Positions 6,252 through 7,313 of a DNA stretch of 7,313 bases are shown here, one piece after another. A program made the position numbers and the translations under genes. Within the stretch, counting starts at the first letter, position 1. Each line of letters starts with the position of its first letter. This DNA is from Pseudomonadota bacterium (GTDB taxonomy: Bacteria > Pseudomonadota > Alphaproteobacteria > Rhizobiales > Xanthobacteraceae). Below the pieces are notes generated by a model, which worked only from the letters and a program-made list of their open reading frames with translations, had not been told where the DNA came from and ran no database searches. Where the stretch lies: positions 1 through 7,313 of the forward strand of contig JAEWBL010000698.1 of NCBI GenBank assembly GCA_023391175.1, read 5' to 3'.

Positions 6252-7313
6252 TCAGTTCGCCGGAGGCTGCTGGGGGGCGGCCGCCGACGCGCCGCCATCC
6301 ATCGCCCGCTCGGCTGCGGGCGTGTTGAGGCGGCCCTTCACTGCCTCCAGCAGCGGCAGGGCTGCGCCCGAGCGTTCGATGAGGCTGAGCGGATCGGCCA
6401 TGATGCTCGGTTCGTCCCACGGCCCGCGGACGCTGAACGGCAGGTCGATCGCGCCCGTCTTCGCGCCCTTGGTCGCCGGCAATGCGGCGTGGCCGGCAAG
6501 GTCCAGCGCGCGCTGGGCGATGGAGAGCGAACCGGTCATCTCGATCTGCGCGCGCGGCCCGCGCATGGCCAGTTCCTCGATGGTGCCCACGCCGTCGTTG
6601 ATGGCGATGCGGCCATTGAGATCGGCGAAGGCGGTTCGTCCACCGCGCCAGTCGCTGGCGGCGGAGAGAGGCCGGCGCTCGATCCGCTGCAGCAACTGCG
6701 CCACGTCGAAGCCGTTGAGATAGCCGTTGGACGCCGTAAGAGCCGCGCTGCCCTGAAGGTTCGCGGCGATGTCCTGGATGCTGCGTCCCGCCCCCGTCAC
6801 GTCGAGCTGGAGGGTGCCGGTGCCGTCGATACGGCGAAAGCCGCCGATGTCGTCGAGGGCGCGGGCGAGTTCCACGTCGGTCGCTTCCGCCTCAAGCCGC
6901 AGTTCCGCGCCCGGCCGTCGCGTGTGGGTGCCGGAAGCGTCCGCGGCCGCGGGTGCCAGCGTGAGGGAGGCGCGCAGAAGTCCGCCCCAGCCATGGGCCT
7001 CGCCGATGGCGAGCACGAGCCGGCCGGCCGAAAGGACGGCGCTGGCGGCGACGGTGGACAGCGCGGTGTCGCCTACATCCACCCGCGCCGCGGAGAGTCT
7101 GAGATCGAGGTCGCAGGCGCCGAGGGCGGAGAGATCGACCGGTCCCCGGTCCCAGCCCTGCCGTTCGCCGCCGGTCAGGCGCATGGCGCCGTAGGGGGCG
7201 AGCGTGATGCGGTCGGCGGCGAAGGTGCCCTGGATGAGGGGCCGGGCGCCGGAGACCTTCACCAAAAGGCCGCCGTCGCCCCGGTTGCCGTCGAGATCGA
7301 CGCTCGCCTCGGT
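6252..7313 (-). CDS. AsmA family protein, C-terminal part (5' end outside window)
   Basis: The reading frame is open to the window edge, so 353 C-terminal residues are visible and the N-terminus is missing. AsmA-family proteins are large, membrane-anchored proteins with repeated beta-rich segments. They are linked to outer-membrane assembly and, for relatives such as TamB and YhdP, lipid transport between the membranes. The visible part alternates beta-like strands with glycines and carries AsmA C-terminal hallmarks: GTGTLQLDVTGAGRS and a following LQGSA segment, a NGYLNGFDVAQLL stretch, and near the end LPFSVRGPWDEPSIMADP. It closes with a disordered Ala/Pro/Gln tail. A TTG at 7263-7265 (minus strand) could be mistaken for a start, but the upstream residues continue the same beta-rich pattern, so it is an internal leucine. 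The gene converges on the IalB-family gene and shares the terminator between them. No functional link to the other genes is apparent. Confidence 0.85.
   Translation of the reverse strand, partial: TEASVDLDGNRGDGGLLVKVSGARPLIQGTFAADRITLAPYGAMRLTGGERQGWDRGPVDLSALGACDLDLRLSAARVDVGDTALSTVAASAVLSAGRLVLAIGEAHGWGGLLRASLTLAPAAADASGTHTRRPGAELRLEAEATDVELARALDDIGGFRRIDGTGTLQLDVTGAGRSIQDIAANLQGSAALTASNGYLNGFDVAQLLQRIERRPLSAASDWRGGRTAFADLNGRIAINDGVGTIEELAMRGPRAQIEMTGSLSIAQRALDLAGHAALPATKGAKTGAIDLPFSVRGPWDEPSIMADPLSLIERSGAALPLLEAVKGRLNTPAAERAMDGGASAAAPQQPPAN

Noticed and set aside
5170..6420. 416-codon minus-strand frame across the xdhB end and the IalB-family gene
   Set aside because: It crosses two plus-strand genes and the terminator and shows no recognisable domain. 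The plus-strand IalB protein has a signal peptide and family motifs.
6217..6723. 168-codon plus-strand frame opposite the AsmA-family gene
   Set aside because: It lies antisense to a gene with clear AsmA C-terminal features, and its Ser/Arg/Ala-rich product matches no family.

Overview
The window is GC-rich, with codon third positions strongly biased to G and C, and it carries tightly packed genes of proteobacterial type. The gene set is a NitT/TauT-type ABC transporter, a two-subunit xanthine dehydrogenase, an invasion-associated-locus-B (IalB) family periplasmic protein and an AsmA-family protein. This points to an alphaproteobacterium of the Hyphomicrobiales (Rhizobiales), possibly the Xanthobacteraceae. 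That placement is inferred from gene families and composition; no marker gene is present.

Layout. Bases 1-121 are a short leader with no convincing gene. Four plus-strand genes then follow almost without gaps: an ABC transporter ATPase (122-904), its permease (906-1682), the xanthine dehydrogenase small subunit xdhA (1687-3102) and the large subunit xdhB (3099-5393). Spacing is 1 nt, then 4 nt, then a 4-nt ATGA overlap, so they read as one co-transcribed and partly translationally coupled unit. A 196-nt gap with a weak promoter candidate (5394-5589) separates this operon from a secreted IalB-family protein (5590-6159). A perfect 13-bp hairpin with a T-run (6185-6215) sits between that gene and a convergent minus-strand AsmA-family gene (6252-7313), whose N-terminal part lies outside the window. 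The hairpin could terminate transcription from both sides.

How the genes work together. XdhA carries two 2Fe-2S clusters and FAD, and XdhB carries the molybdenum site. Together they should form a cytoplasmic enzyme that hydroxylates hypoxanthine and xanthine to urate. The residues that separate xanthine dehydrogenases from aldehyde oxidases (Glu233 and Arg343 of XdhB) and the catalytic Glu713 are all present. The ATPase and permease form the inner-membrane part of an importer, and its binding protein is not in the window. Shared operon structure suggests the importer brings in a purine or related N-heterocycle for the dehydrogenase. This is the most interesting inference here, because the NitT/TauT transporter class is better known for sulfonates, nitrate and thiamine or riboflavin precursors. 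The Moco-sulfuration chaperone gene xdhC, which often follows xdhAB, is not in the window. I found no mobile element, CRISPR array, RNA gene or clearly novel system; most of the window is recognisable metabolism and envelope biology.
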